Source of the DNA: JALJPB01 sp963933115
Lineage (GTDB): Bacteria > Pseudomonadota > Gammaproteobacteria > Enterobacterales > Alteromonadaceae
DNA length: 64,000 nucleotides
Assembly (NCBI GenBank): GCA_963933115.1
Contig: CAWVSL010000001.1
Coordinates: 62,001-126,000 of the forward strand
Reading direction: 5' to 3'
Positions 7,695 to 17,891 of this stretch are shown in pieces. The notes under the pieces are model-generated. The model was not told the origin of the DNA. It saw only the letters and a list, made by a program, of their open reading frames with translations, and made no database searches. How positions within the stretch are numbered: the first letter of the stretch is position 1; the number at the start of each line of letters is the position of its first letter. The position numbers and the translations under genes are program-made.

Positions 7695-9146
7695 TTACAT
7701 CACCACAAGTTCGCTAATAACATCAGGGAATAAACCAAAAAACACCCCTGTGATCATCAGGGTAAAGACCAATAATTGAGTGGGTATGGTTAATTTGACT
7801 TGTTGATAAAAGTCTTCTTTTTGACTAACTAAAACACTGTCATCAGCAAATAAAATAAATAGCAGGCGTAAATAATAAAATAGACCAATACCACTACCGA
7901 TAATAAGAGCACCGATTAACCACCAAAGATGGCCTTGAGTGGCAAAGGTTAACAAATAAAACTTACCAATAAACCCCATGGTTAAGGGGATCCCCGCCAA
8001 ACTTAAAATAGCGGTAATAACTAGCATCGCCATTGGTTTATTATGCCAAAACATCCCCTTCCAGCTAGCTAATACGATTTCTTTATTGGGCGTATAAATA
8101 ATTAACACCGTAAAGATGGAAAGATTAGCAACGACATAAGCCGCTAAATAAAACAAGGCACTCTGCCAAGCAAAATCGATATCTTTTATTGTCGTTATTT
8201 GCAAAATAATCAGCAAGTAACCCATATGGGCAATAGAAGAATATCCTAATAAGCGTTTAATATTCGTTTGAAATAATGCCAAGGCATTACCGGCTATCAT
8301 AGATAAAACAGCAACGATTGATATTAACTGAGATAAATACTCATGTTCAATAGTCCCTGATATACCCAGAGTAAACCATGACTTCATTAACACCACAAAC
8401 ATAGCGACTTTTGACACGGTTGCCATTAATAAGGTAATAGAGGTTGGCGAACCTTGATAAACATCAGGTGTCCAAGAGTGAAACGGAAATAGTGACAGTT
8501 TAAAAGCCACGCCAGCAAAGAATAACAGCATACCAATACTGTATAAGGTGTTATTGACAATAATATCACTGTTCGGGGTTGTCGATACTGAAGTGAAATT
8601 TAATTGGCCGGTCTGACTATAGATAAAAGCGATACCTAATAACATAAAACTTGACGCTGTCGCACTTAGAATTAAGTACTTAAAACCTGTTTCAACCGCT
8701 AGTTCGCTGGTTCGCACATAACCAACTAAACCAACAAGGGCGATACTGAGTAGCTCGAAACCAAGAAATAAACTGGCATAATGATCACTCACAGTTAATA
8801 TTGAAGCCCCTAATGTTACCAGTAACACCAGTAAATAATATTCATCATGAACCTCAGTAGTTATCGTCAATAACTGACGACTTAAACTGACAACAACTAA
8901 TGATGAAATAATAATTAGCATCAAAGCAAAGGCACTATAGTGATCAACCTTTAGTAAAGGAGTCACTTGCATTGTTTCATCAGTCAATAATGGAATATTT
9001 AACACCAAGGCCGCAATTAAAATAGCTTGGCTAAGTAATTGGATGTTTAATTGGCTTCGTTGCCAAGCAATCAACAGTAAGCCAAGAACAAGGCCAAAAG
9101 AGATCGTCAGTTGAGGGGCAATAGCTAAAAGCATGTCAGGTGTCAT
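7695..9146 (-). CDS. nuoN: NADH-quinone oxidoreductase subunit N
   Basis: Inner-membrane proton-pumping subunit of complex I, one of three antiporter-like subunits (L, M, N). The 483 residues form about 14 hydrophobic segments. The conserved antiporter-family stretches LFLGFELLS and FKLSLFPFHSWTPDVY are present, carrying the key glutamate and lysine residues, along with LLGYSSIAHMGY. Its length is normal for NuoN. It is the last gene of the operon, starting one base after nuoM ends, and is followed by the terminator hairpin. Confidence 0.95.
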   Translation of the reverse strand: MTPDMLLAIAPQLTISFGLVLGLLLIAWQRSQLNIQLLSQAILIAALVLNIPLLTDETMQVTPLLKVDHYSAFALMLIIISSLVVVSLSRQLLTITTEVHDEYYLLVLLVTLGASILTVSDHYASLFLGFELLSIALVGLVGYVRTSELAVETGFKYLILSATASSFMLLGIAFIYSQTGQLNFTSVSTTPNSDIIVNNTLYSIGMLLFFAGVAFKLSLFPFHSWTPDVYQGSPTSITLLMATVSKVAMFVVLMKSWFTLGISGTIEHEYLSQLISIVAVLSMIAGNALALFQTNIKRLLGYSSIAHMGYLLIILQITTIKDIDFAWQSALFYLAAYVVANLSIFTVLIIYTPNKEIVLASWKGMFWHNKPMAMLVITAILSLAGIPLTMGFIGKFYLLTFATQGHLWWLIGALIIGSGIGLFYYLRLLFILFADDSVLVSQKEDFYQQVKLTIPTQLLVFTLMITGVFFGLFPDVISELVVM

Positions 9147-9147
9147 A

Positions 9148-10587
9148 TTAGAGAGCTCCTAATGGGATAAAGTAGGATAATAATAAGTTAGGGTAGAGGC
9201 CAAAAATTATTAGTAGGGTAAGTAAACTCGCTGAAATAACTAACTCTCTAGCTGATAAGTCAGCGATATCTTCTGATGCGGGTCCTTGAAAACATCGTTG
9301 AAATAACACCATGCCATAGATTGCCGAGCCAACCAGACCAAAAGAGGCAATGATAACAGTTACAGGAAACACCTGATAAGCGCCAACTAGCGATAAAAAT
9401 TCACCAACAAAATTGGCTAAACCCGGTAAACCAAATGCTGCGGCAGCAAAGGCTAAGGCAAAGCCTCCCATTCGAGGGGCACTACTCCACAACCCCCCCA
9501 TTTGATTTAAGTCTCGCGTATGTAAGCGCGAATAAATCATTCCTGCCATTGAAAAAAGAGCCGCACTACTTAAACCATGCGCCACTAGCGTTATGATAGC
9601 GCCTTGATAAGCGATGGTAGTAAAGGAGAATAACGCCAACATCACAAAACCCATATGGCTAATACTGCTATAAGCAACTAAACGTTTAAAGTCTGTTTGG
9701 GCAAATGCCATTTTTGCACCATATAAAATACTGATAACACCAAGTAAGGAAGCTATAGGGGCAAACTCAGCAGCGGCTTGCGGAAATAAAAAAATAACAA
9801 AGCGAATTAAGCCGTAGGCTCCAGTTTTAAGTAGCACACCAGCTAATAAAACACTGCCGGCAGTCGGCGCCTGTGTGTGGGCATCAGGTAACCAAGAGTG
9901 AACAGGAAATGAGGGTAATTTTACCGCAAAGGCAATAAAGAAACCCAGCATGATATAACGTGAAATTTCTATTGGTACATTAAGACTTAACCAGTCTTGA
10001 TAGAAGAAACTAACCTCTCCCATTTGGCTATAATGAAAATACGCCATAGCAATAATCGCTACTAGCATTAATAAACTACTAACTTGCGTAAATATAAAAA
10101 ATTTAATCGCGGCAAAATAACGATTTTCATGCCCCCAAATCGCAATCAATGCGGTCATAGGTAATAACATGACTTCCCAAAAAAAGAAAAATAAAAACAA
10201 GTCGGTAGCAGAAAAAACGCCGATAATGCCAGCAAAAGTTGCTAATAAATTAAAATAATAAAAACCTTTCTTATCAGTAATTTCTTGCCACGAGACGAGT
10301 ATACAAATCATAGCTAAAAAAAATGTCAGGAATATCAATGTAATACTTAAATAATCAAGCGATATGGCATATTCAATATGAAAACTATCAATCCATGGCA
10401 ACCTTGTTAAGAGGGTTAGTTCATTAAAATTTAACGGGGAAGATATAATGGAGGTAACAAAAAACACAAAGAAACCAAAGACGGCATAAATTGCAATCCA
10501 ACGCGCACTGTTAGCTTTTATCCCTTCAAAAAACCAAGCCAGTGAACCTGAAATGAGTAGTCCAATGATGCTGATAGTAATTATCAT
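9148..10587 (-). CDS. nuoM: NADH-quinone oxidoreductase subunit M
   Basis: Antiporter-like proton-translocating membrane subunit of complex I, 479 residues with about 14 membrane segments. Family signatures FFFFWEVMLLPM, FAVKLPSFPVHSWLPDAHTQAPT and RLVAYSSISHMGF hold the conserved glutamate and lysines needed for pumping. It overlaps the nuoL stop by one base, so translation is probably coupled. Length is typical (E. coli NuoM is about 509). Confidence 0.96.
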   Translation of the reverse strand: MIITISIIGLLISGSLAWFFEGIKANSARWIAIYAVFGFFVFFVTSIISSPLNFNELTLLTRLPWIDSFHIEYAISLDYLSITLIFLTFFLAMICILVSWQEITDKKGFYYFNLLATFAGIIGVFSATDLFLFFFFWEVMLLPMTALIAIWGHENRYFAAIKFFIFTQVSSLLMLVAIIAMAYFHYSQMGEVSFFYQDWLSLNVPIEISRYIMLGFFIAFAVKLPSFPVHSWLPDAHTQAPTAGSVLLAGVLLKTGAYGLIRFVIFLFPQAAAEFAPIASLLGVISILYGAKMAFAQTDFKRLVAYSSISHMGFVMLALFSFTTIAYQGAIITLVAHGLSSAALFSMAGMIYSRLHTRDLNQMGGLWSSAPRMGGFALAFAAAAFGLPGLANFVGEFLSLVGAYQVFPVTVIIASFGLVGSAIYGMVLFQRCFQGPASEDIADLSARELVISASLLTLLIIFGLYPNLLLSYFIPLGAL

Positions 10588-12476
10588 TAGCTATTACCTC
10601 CTAGTAAAATCCCTGCTAAACAGACCACACCTAAACCAAGTGTTGCGGCATACCATCGCAGTTTACCATTTTGCAGAGCAGACAAAACATCATGCCAAAG
10701 GTTTATATACCAGGCATTGAGCATGATGATTTGATCAATAATATCTAAACGATTAACCTTTGCTAACCAACAATAGGGTTTAACAAGACATGAATTGTAG
10801 AGGCTATCAAAACCTAAACCATTACGGCAAAACTGGACAAGCGCGGTTTGGCTTTCAACAATAGGTCTACCGGTATTTTTTCGATAATGCTTAAAATAAA
10901 CCCAAGAAAATGCGACACCAATAAAAGGCGTGATGATGGCTACAGGGTGAAGCCAATTAGGCTCTGCGCTATGTTCAATTAGACTAGTGTTAGCTATAAA
11001 AACTGAGGACAGATCAAGAGAAATCAAACCTCCAAATAGAGACAATAACGCTAAGATGATTAAGGGTAATCTTAAACGACTTAACTCATCACTGACGTTA
11101 TCATTGTGATGAACGTCTTCTCGAGGTTGGCCAAGAAAGGCTAGAAAAAATAAACGGCAACTATAGATACTGGTCAGTAGAGCGCCGATGATGGCACACC
11201 ACCATAAACTAGCCCCTGCAGTTGGCGACGACCAAAGCTCCGCGATAATCGCTTCTTTTGAAAAGAAACCTGAGGTCCCAGGTAAGGCGACTAAACAAAT
11301 TAAGCCAATAAAAAACAAGGTGGCTTCAATGGGAAACTTTTTAAATAAACCACCCATTTTAAATAAATTTTGTTGATGATGCAGTGCTAATATTACTGAC
11401 CCTGCCGTTAAAAATAACAAGGCTTTGAAAAAAGCGTGGGTCATCAAATGAAAAACCCCCGCTGACCAAGCTCCTGCGCCAAGAGCTAACATCATATAAC
11501 CAATTTGACTCATGGTAGAGTATGCCAATACGCGTTTGATATCAGTTTGTACTAATGCGGCAATACCGGCTAATAAAAGTGTGAATGCCCCCAACCATGC
11601 GACATATTGCATGACCTCCGGAGCCAATAGGAAGATGCCGTTCATCCGCGCAATTAAATATACACCCGCGGTAACCATAGTGGCCGCATGTATTAATGCA
11701 CTGACTGGCGTTGGACCTGCCATGGCATCTGGCAACCATGTTTGTAATGGTAGTTGTGCTGACTTACCTACCGCGCCACCCAGAAGTAACAACGCAATCC
11801 AGTACGCACTTTCATTACCTAACTGCCAACTGGTTTGAGCCGTTTGATTTACATCCACGATATTAAGAACACCAAGGGCATTGAACAACATAAATAAGCC
11901 TATCGCCATGGCTGTATCACCAATGCGAGTGACAATAAAAGCTTTTCTAGCCGCCAGTACATTAGCTTTTTCTTGATACCAAAAACCAATCAATAAAAAA
12001 CTACAAAGGCCAACACCTTCCCAGCCTAAATACAATAAGACTAAATTATCGGCTAATACTAAGATCAACATAGCAACGATAAATAAATTCATATAAGCCA
12101 TAAAACGGCTAAAGTTTTTATCCTTTTTCATATAAGCCGCTGCGTAAATATGAATTAATAAACCAACGCCAGAAACCACCATAATCATTACAGATGAAAG
12201 TGCGTCAAGATAAAAACCTACATTAACTTCTGCGTTACCGACACTAAACCATGACCATAACTTGACAGTGATGAGTTGAAACGCTTGAGAATGCAACTGA
12301 TACACTAGTACAAAACTACTTAATGCGCTTAATCCAATCGCACCAATACTCAGGTATGAAGCTTGTGCCCAAGACAATCGTTTAGCAAAAATAATTAACA
12401 GTAAGAAGCTTAATAAGGGATAAAAAGGTAATAGCGCAAGAATTGGTGACTCAGAAATATTAGATAAAGTGATCAT
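10587..12476 (-). CDS. nuoL: NADH-quinone oxidoreductase subunit L
   Basis: Largest antiporter-like membrane subunit of complex I, with the long lateral helix expected at its C-terminus. 629 residues. Signatures include LYLGWEGVGLCSFLLIGFW, SAQLPLQTWLPDAMAGPTPVSALIHAATMVTAGVY and RVLAYSTMSQIGYM. Starts two bases after nuoK ends and overlaps nuoM by one base. Length is close to E. coli NuoL (613). Confidence 0.97.
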   Translation of the reverse strand: MITLSNISESPILALLPFYPLLSFLLLIIFAKRLSWAQASYLSIGAIGLSALSSFVLVYQLHSQAFQLITVKLWSWFSVGNAEVNVGFYLDALSSVMIMVVSGVGLLIHIYAAAYMKKDKNFSRFMAYMNLFIVAMLILVLADNLVLLYLGWEGVGLCSFLLIGFWYQEKANVLAARKAFIVTRIGDTAMAIGLFMLFNALGVLNIVDVNQTAQTSWQLGNESAYWIALLLLGGAVGKSAQLPLQTWLPDAMAGPTPVSALIHAATMVTAGVYLIARMNGIFLLAPEVMQYVAWLGAFTLLLAGIAALVQTDIKRVLAYSTMSQIGYMMLALGAGAWSAGVFHLMTHAFFKALLFLTAGSVILALHHQQNLFKMGGLFKKFPIEATLFFIGLICLVALPGTSGFFSKEAIIAELWSSPTAGASLWWCAIIGALLTSIYSCRLFFLAFLGQPREDVHHNDNVSDELSRLRLPLIILALLSLFGGLISLDLSSVFIANTSLIEHSAEPNWLHPVAIITPFIGVAFSWVYFKHYRKNTGRPIVESQTALVQFCRNGLGFDSLYNSCLVKPYCWLAKVNRLDIIDQIIMLNAWYINLWHDVLSALQNGKLRWYAATLGLGVVCLAGILLGGNS

Positions 12477-12478
12477 TG

Positions 12479-12787
12479 CTAACCTCTCATTCTATTGAGT
12501 TTATCAATATTAAGTGACTTGAACCGGTGATGCATTTGAATTAATAATGCCAAGCCAACAGCTACTTCGGCAGCTGCTAAAGTTAAAATAAGAATAAACA
12601 TCACTTGCCCATCGGCTTGTTGCCAAGCACTGCCAGCGCCAATAAAAGCGACACCTACAGAGTTAAGCATCACTTCAAGACTCATCAACATAAATAAGGT
12701 GTTTTTTCGAACAATGACACCAATAAAACCAATAGAAAATAAAATACTGGCAAAAATAAGTACATGTTCAAGGGGGATTTCGCTCAT
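12479..12787 (-). CDS. nuoK: NADH-quinone oxidoreductase subunit K
   Basis: Small inner-membrane subunit of complex I, 102 residues with three transmembrane helices. The two membrane glutamates important for proton transfer are visible as Glu38 (MSLEVMLN) and Glu74 (AAAEVAVGLA). It overlaps the nuoJ stop by four bases (ATGA). The length equals that of other NuoK proteins. Confidence 0.97.
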   Translation of the reverse strand: MSEIPLEHVLIFASILFSIGFIGVIVRKNTLFMLMSLEVMLNSVGVAFIGAGSAWQQADGQVMFILILTLAAAEVAVGLALLIQMHHRFKSLNIDKLNRMRG

Positions 12788-13302
12788 AGATGCCCTCCGT
12801 ATTCTTCTGGTTTAGCATAATGGTAGCCCGCTAATAAACCGGCAAGTAATAAGAATGAAGCAATCTCAACCGCCAGTAGATAAGGTCCATAAAGTAATAT
12901 GCCGACTTGTTTGGCATCAACGACATCTATGCTCAATTGCTTTTGTAAACCGGAATGACTGATGATGTAAATAAGCTCAACAAGTAAGGCGGTTGCAAGC
13001 AATATCGGGCCAGTCCAAATACTTAAACCCCCTACTTGTGGGGCATTTAGTGTATCGTCTGTCCCCAAGCCGAACATCATTACAGCAAAAACAAACAGTA
13101 CAACAATAGCACCCGCATAAACGATCACTTCAAGGCCTGCAGCAAATGGTGCACCCATCAAATAAAAGCAAACCGCAACAGCAAGCAAAGAGACCACTAA
13201 ATATAATAAAGCGTGTACGGTATTATCGGTACTGATCACCTTAATGCTGGCAATAATGGCCATCAGGGCTGATAAATAGAAAAAAGCTTCAATGTTGATC
13301 AT
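12784..13302 (-). CDS. nuoJ: NADH-quinone oxidoreductase subunit J
   Basis: Inner-membrane subunit of complex I, 172 residues with about five transmembrane helices. The signature LEVIVYAGAIVVLFVFAVMM, containing the helix-breaking pi-bulge region typical of NuoJ, is present. It overlaps nuoI and nuoK by four bases each, indicating translational coupling. Confidence 0.95.
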   Translation of the reverse strand: MINIEAFFYLSALMAIIASIKVISTDNTVHALLYLVVSLLAVAVCFYLMGAPFAAGLEVIVYAGAIVVLFVFAVMMFGLGTDDTLNAPQVGGLSIWTGPILLATALLVELIYIISHSGLQKQLSIDVVDAKQVGILLYGPYLLAVEIASFLLLAGLLAGYHYAKPEEYGGHL

Positions 13303-13841
13303 GGCATCAGTCCCTTAATATCAATTGGTGGTTTTTCTTGATCACCATCACCTTTTCCTTTGCCTGCAACAGCAATACCCGATTGATGATAAAAATTGTA
13401 TTCAGGATATTTACCTGTACCAGCAATGAGCAGGTGCTCTTTTTCATAAATCAAATTGTGTCGTTCGTACTCAGCAAGCTCGACATCAGGGGTTAACTGA
13501 ATGGCAAAAGTAGGACAAGCTTCTTCACAAAAGCCACATAAGATACAACGAGAAAAGTTTATTCTAAAAAAATCAGCCCGCTTTCTTCCATCATCATCAA
13601 TGGTTTGTTGCAGTGAAATACAATCAACCGGACAAGCTACCGCACATAAATTACAAGCAACACAGCGCTCTTCACCGTCAGGGTCTCGCGTCAGAACAAT
13701 GCGACCTCGGTACCTAGGGGCTAGATAAGGTTTCTGCTCTGGGTATTGAACGGTATCGGCTTTGGTAAAGGTATGTTTTAGTACTAAAAACATTGTTCGT
13801 AATTGGCTGTAGGTACCACTTATTAAATTGTTCAACATCAT
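13299..13841 (-). CDS. nuoI: NADH-quinone oxidoreductase subunit I
   Basis: Peripheral arm subunit carrying two [4Fe-4S] clusters (N6a and N6b). Both ferredoxin motifs are intact: Cys60, 63, 66, 70 (CVACNLCAVACP) and Cys99, 102, 105, 109 (CILCGFCEEACP). 180 residues, as in E. coli. Start ATG at 13841 with GGGAGGG close upstream; a second ATG follows directly and could be used instead. Confidence 0.97.
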   Translation of the reverse strand: MMLNNLISGTYSQLRTMFLVLKHTFTKADTVQYPEQKPYLAPRYRGRIVLTRDPDGEERCVACNLCAVACPVDCISLQQTIDDDGRKRADFFRINFSRCILCGFCEEACPTFAIQLTPDVELAEYERHNLIYEKEHLLIAGTGKYPEYNFYHQSGIAVAGKGKGDGDQEKPPIDIKGLMP

Positions 13842-13872
13842 ATACCCTCCCTAGGTTTGTTCATTAGGTCTT

Positions 13873-14868
13873 TCATATCAAACCTCCTAATCTTAGAGCG
13901 GCAGTAACAACTAGGTTAACTAATGCCAGCGGTAACATCACCTTCCAACCAAAAGCTAATAATTGATCAAAACGAGGACGAGGTAATGATGTTCTTAATA
14001 AAATAAAGAACATCACGAAAGAAAAAACTTTGAGGATAAACCACATCAAAGGTGGTAGCCAAGTATCAAGAGGAGCAGGCATTAGCCAGCCACCAAAAAA
14101 TAGCACCACAGACATAGCCGAAATCAAAGTAACACTTAAATATTCACCTAAAAAAAATAAAGCAAACTTGAGTCCTGAGTACTCTGTGTGAAAGCCTGCC
14201 GTTAATTCAGTTTCCGCTTCAGGTAAATCAAAAGGCAGTCGGTGACTCTCTGCAATGCCAGCGATTAGAAAGACGACAAACCCTATAAATTGTGTTTGTA
14301 TTAGCCAACCATCTGTTTGTGCAAGAACGATTTCTCTCAGATTAAAGCTGCCCGTTAGTAATACAACACCCATCATTGACAGCCCCATAAACACTTCATA
14401 ACTGACCATTTGAGCCGCAGCTCGCATACTACCTAAAAGTGCATATTTAGAATTAGATGCCCAACCTGCAAGCACTACGCTATAAACCGAGAGTGATGCC
14501 ATGGCTAAAAAAAATAGTAATCCTATATTCAGGTTTGAAATGCCAATATCGGGAGCAAACGGGATAACGGTAAAGCTCAAGAGCACACAGGTCGCACCAA
14601 TTAAAGGGGCAAGCATAAAGATAAATTTTTCACTAAAGGCCGGCACCCAATCTTCTTTACCTAGAATTTTTAATAAATCCGCTAACGACTGCAGTATTCC
14701 CATGGGACCAACACGATTAGGCCCTAACCTATCTTGCCAAATTCCGATCATACGTCGTTCAACCCAGACCAACATTGCACCAATGGGAATGAGTAATACT
14801 AAAATAATAATGATTTCGACAAACTTCCAGACAACATTAATTTCTGCGGGAGTAAAATCAAACATCAT
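13873..14868 (-). CDS. nuoH: NADH-quinone oxidoreductase subunit H
   Basis: Membrane subunit that forms the quinone-binding chamber with NuoB and NuoCD, 331 residues with about eight helices. Conserved GPNRVGPMGILQSLADLLK, the acidic loop LPEAETELTAGFHTEYSG and the C-terminal RxSLPRPRFDQL are present. Two consecutive ATG codons follow a perfect AGGAGG site. The gene overlaps the nuoG end by 11 bases. Confidence 0.97.
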   Translation of the reverse strand: MMFDFTPAEINVVWKFVEIIIILVLLIPIGAMLVWVERRMIGIWQDRLGPNRVGPMGILQSLADLLKILGKEDWVPAFSEKFIFMLAPLIGATCVLLSFTVIPFAPDIGISNLNIGLLFFLAMASLSVYSVVLAGWASNSKYALLGSMRAAAQMVSYEVFMGLSMMGVVLLTGSFNLREIVLAQTDGWLIQTQFIGFVVFLIAGIAESHRLPFDLPEAETELTAGFHTEYSGLKFALFFLGEYLSVTLISAMSVVLFFGGWLMPAPLDTWLPPLMWFILKVFSFVMFFILLRTSLPRPRFDQLLAFGWKVMLPLALVNLVVTAALRLGGLI

Positions 14869-17800
14869 CTAATCCTCCTGAAACTAGACGAATAGGAATA
14901 CATTGATCGTTTATTTTTAATTGCTTAAGGAGCTTGTCTTTATCAACGGTTGCTTGTTCAAGTCGCGCCAACTCTTTTTGTTGATGTTGAACAATTAAGG
15001 CGTTACTGGGTAGAGTAACGTTTAAGTTAAGGTTTGTTTGCTTGGCGGACAATTCAAAAATTTGAGCAAAGGCTAAACCTTTTGGCATATTATCAACAGA
15101 TTTAAGAATCGCTAAGGTAGAAAGAATATCATCGGATAATTCAAAAGAAAGCGCTAAATATTGACCTTCTTGCCAACCTTGCTCATCAAGGTGTTGCTTG
15201 GACAATGATAGAGTATTAACTTTGTGTAATTGTGTAAATTCAGGAACGGTATGTGTTTGCCAATCACCCTGATGCCAGGAGGTTTGGTTAACAAAGATAA
15301 ACGCATTCCCCTGATTTTCATCCTCTTTAATTGCTCCTTCAATTAGCTGTTCACTGGAATTAAATGGTTCAACGTTAGTGGCACTAACCGACCATTTATC
15401 GATTAATGTTTCACTAGCGTTAACCGACAGTCTTAACTCCTCCATACCATTTAATAAAGTACCGCCCACTTCACTTTGATATTGATTAATGGACTGATTC
15501 GAGTTCCAGCCCGGAGCCCAAGTAAATGGCATTTCATGAGTGCTAGACGGACCACTGGCTAACCCTTCCATAGAAAAATTAAAGCGGTCAAATGCGCTTT
15601 GTGTTGTTTTACTTTCGTGAACACTGATGTTGGCCATTTGTGCTGTTCGGCCACTAGCTCGGTGAGTTTGACGGGCAACGCCTTTATTTTTCATACCGTT
15701 TAATGGGTCAATATTTTGTTCGTTAATTGGCCAATCATCAAACTCATGATTTAAATAGTCATTAAGCTCCTTTAACGAATGGTGATGTAGATTTTCTTTA
15801 TTCGTTTTATTAGGGCTAAAAATACAATTAGCTAAAGAATCAAGCCAACGCCAACTGTCTTGTATAGGTAATATTGGCGGATGTACTTGATGATACCGTT
15901 GAACTACCCCCTGATAATTAACATAGTGACCATCACCCTCACTAACGGCAGCGACTGGCAAAATAATATCAGCCAATTCACTTATACTACTCTGACTATG
16001 ATCCAACACTATGAGGGTTTTTGCATGCCTTCGAAGTGTTTTTATTTGACCTTCAGTCAAACTACCCAACTCTTGCTCGAGCAATACGACACCGTCTATC
16101 TTGTCTATAATCGAGCTATTAGTAAAATCCTTAGCTAAAGTGTCAAGCAGATCATCAAGAGATGCGGTCTTATAATCGATCATTGATAACAAGCCAATAC
16201 TATTACATTCCCTTGGTAAAACAGCTAAATTGACTTTATTAGCCACTTTATTTTGTCGGCAGAAGGCCTCGCTATGCAAAGTGGTCATACATTGATTGAT
16301 TTGTTCAAACAACTGGGCTGATTGTAAACTCCATCCGGTGATAATTAGTGGTTTTTTCGCCACTAATAAAGCACTGACTAATGACTTTACAAAGGCTAAA
16401 TTTTCTTTCGCTAATAAACTATGAATACTCAGGTCGATAGCTTTGCCATTAATTAAATGCATAAGCATTTCGTTAAGAACAGCTAAGCAATTTGAAATAG
16501 TATCCGGAGGTAAGATGAGACATTGCTTACTGACACCATCAAGCTTGGTTGTCATGCTATTGATAGAAAATAATGGACTAAGTTGTTCTCCGCCGATAGT
16601 TCGGACAGCGGCATCTTGCCATGAAGGGATCCCCATCGCACTGGCAAGTTCAACGCTTTTATTTCGAAGGGCTTGTCTGACTGATAGCGCCATTCGAGGT
16701 GATGTTTGTGTGATATCTTCACCAATAATGATCACTAAATCACTTTGCTCTACCTGAGCTAAACTGGGTGCTTGATAGTTTTGAATGAGCTGTTGATGCT
16801 GAGCAGCAAGCGCCATTTCTTTATTTGACAGCCCTGCACAGAAGTGACTACTGCCAACAAGCTGTTTCAAATAAAAATTGGCTTCAAGTGACGCTCGCTC
16901 TGAGCCTACACCGATAAATTTTTGACCACGAAAGTGAACTAATGACTTAGCTAAGTCTAAATTAGTGAGCTGTGCGCCTTTAAAGTCAATACCTTTGGTT
17001 TGCCGAATGCGTTTATCACTATTGACGAATCCAATACCAAACCGACCACGGTCACACAAAAAATACCCATTGATGTCATGGTTGAAGCGATTAACAACTC
17101 GCCTAACACTGCCGTATCGCTCGCCAATACTGGTATTACAACCAATAGAGCAATGAGCACAAACAGACGGTGCAGATTGTAAATCCCATTTTCGAGTATA
17201 GTGTGCTGAAAATAATTTATTAGTAAAAACGCCCGTAGGACAAACCTCTACTAAGTTACCACTAAATTCACTCTCCAATTCACCATCAGATTGACGGCCA
17301 AAGTAGACATGATTGGCAGAGCCGTACACACCAAAATCATCACCTCCAGCATAATCTTTATAAAACCGCTCGCAACGATAACAAGTGATACAGCGGTTCA
17401 TTTCATGACCGACCAGTTCACCTAAATACTGATTAGTAAAAGTACGTTTACTCCCCTGATATTTTCGTGTGGTATGCCCTGTCATTACCGTCATATCTTG
17501 TAAATGACATTCACCACCTTCTGCGCATACTGGACAATCATGAGGATGATTTGTCATCATAGCGCCAATGACTTGCTCTCTAAATTTTTCTGAGCTGTTA
17601 TCTTTTAAACTAATACGCATGCCTTCAGTTACTGGTGTCATACACGACATCACCAAACGGCCACGGCTATCATTTTTATCTTGAAATTGTGTCACTGCAC
17701 ATTGGCGACAAGCTCCCACTGAACCCATGGAGGGGTGCCAGCAAAAATAAGGTAAGTTAATTTTTTCTGATAATACCCCTGCAAGTAAGTTATTATCTGG

Positions 17801-17890
17801 GTTGACTTGGTGAGCAACATCATCAATATAAATAGTCACTTGCTTACTTTTTAGCTTAAGGATGTCTTGGTTGACATTATCATCACTCAT
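14858..17890 (-). CDS. nuoG: NADH-quinone oxidoreductase subunit G
   Basis: Iron-sulfur subunit of the complex I peripheral arm. The start is the ATG at 17890, one base after the nuoF stop and preceded by GGGAGA. The frame extends upstream inside nuoF, but that part is a frame shadow. Cluster ligands are clear: [2Fe-2S] Cys50, 61, 64, 83; His115, Cys119, 122, 128; [4Fe-4S] Cys167, 170, 173, 217; and an N7-type set Cys244, 247, 251, 279. The molybdopterin-oxidoreductase-like part is strongly diverged. At 1010 residues it is about 100 longer than E. coli NuoG (about 908), mainly in the C-terminal half. Confidence 0.95.
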   Translation of the reverse strand: MSDDNVNQDILKLKSKQVTIYIDDVAHQVNPDNNLLAGVLSEKINLPYFCWHPSMGSVGACRQCAVTQFQDKNDSRGRLVMSCMTPVTEGMRISLKDNSSEKFREQVIGAMMTNHPHDCPVCAEGGECHLQDMTVMTGHTTRKYQGSKRTFTNQYLGELVGHEMNRCITCYRCERFYKDYAGGDDFGVYGSANHVYFGRQSDGELESEFSGNLVEVCPTGVFTNKLFSAHYTRKWDLQSAPSVCAHCSIGCNTSIGERYGSVRRVVNRFNHDINGYFLCDRGRFGIGFVNSDKRIRQTKGIDFKGAQLTNLDLAKSLVHFRGQKFIGVGSERASLEANFYLKQLVGSSHFCAGLSNKEMALAAQHQQLIQNYQAPSLAQVEQSDLVIIIGEDITQTSPRMALSVRQALRNKSVELASAMGIPSWQDAAVRTIGGEQLSPLFSINSMTTKLDGVSKQCLILPPDTISNCLAVLNEMLMHLINGKAIDLSIHSLLAKENLAFVKSLVSALLVAKKPLIITGWSLQSAQLFEQINQCMTTLHSEAFCRQNKVANKVNLAVLPRECNSIGLLSMIDYKTASLDDLLDTLAKDFTNSSIIDKIDGVVLLEQELGSLTEGQIKTLRRHAKTLIVLDHSQSSISELADIILPVAAVSEGDGHYVNYQGVVQRYHQVHPPILPIQDSWRWLDSLANCIFSPNKTNKENLHHHSLKELNDYLNHEFDDWPINEQNIDPLNGMKNKGVARQTHRASGRTAQMANISVHESKTTQSAFDRFNFSMEGLASGPSSTHEMPFTWAPGWNSNQSINQYQSEVGGTLLNGMEELRLSVNASETLIDKWSVSATNVEPFNSSEQLIEGAIKEDENQGNAFIFVNQTSWHQGDWQTHTVPEFTQLHKVNTLSLSKQHLDEQGWQEGQYLALSFELSDDILSTLAILKSVDNMPKGLAFAQIFELSAKQTNLNLNVTLPSNALIVQHQQKELARLEQATVDKDKLLKQLKINDQCIPIRLVSGGLDDV

Positions 17891-17891
17891 A

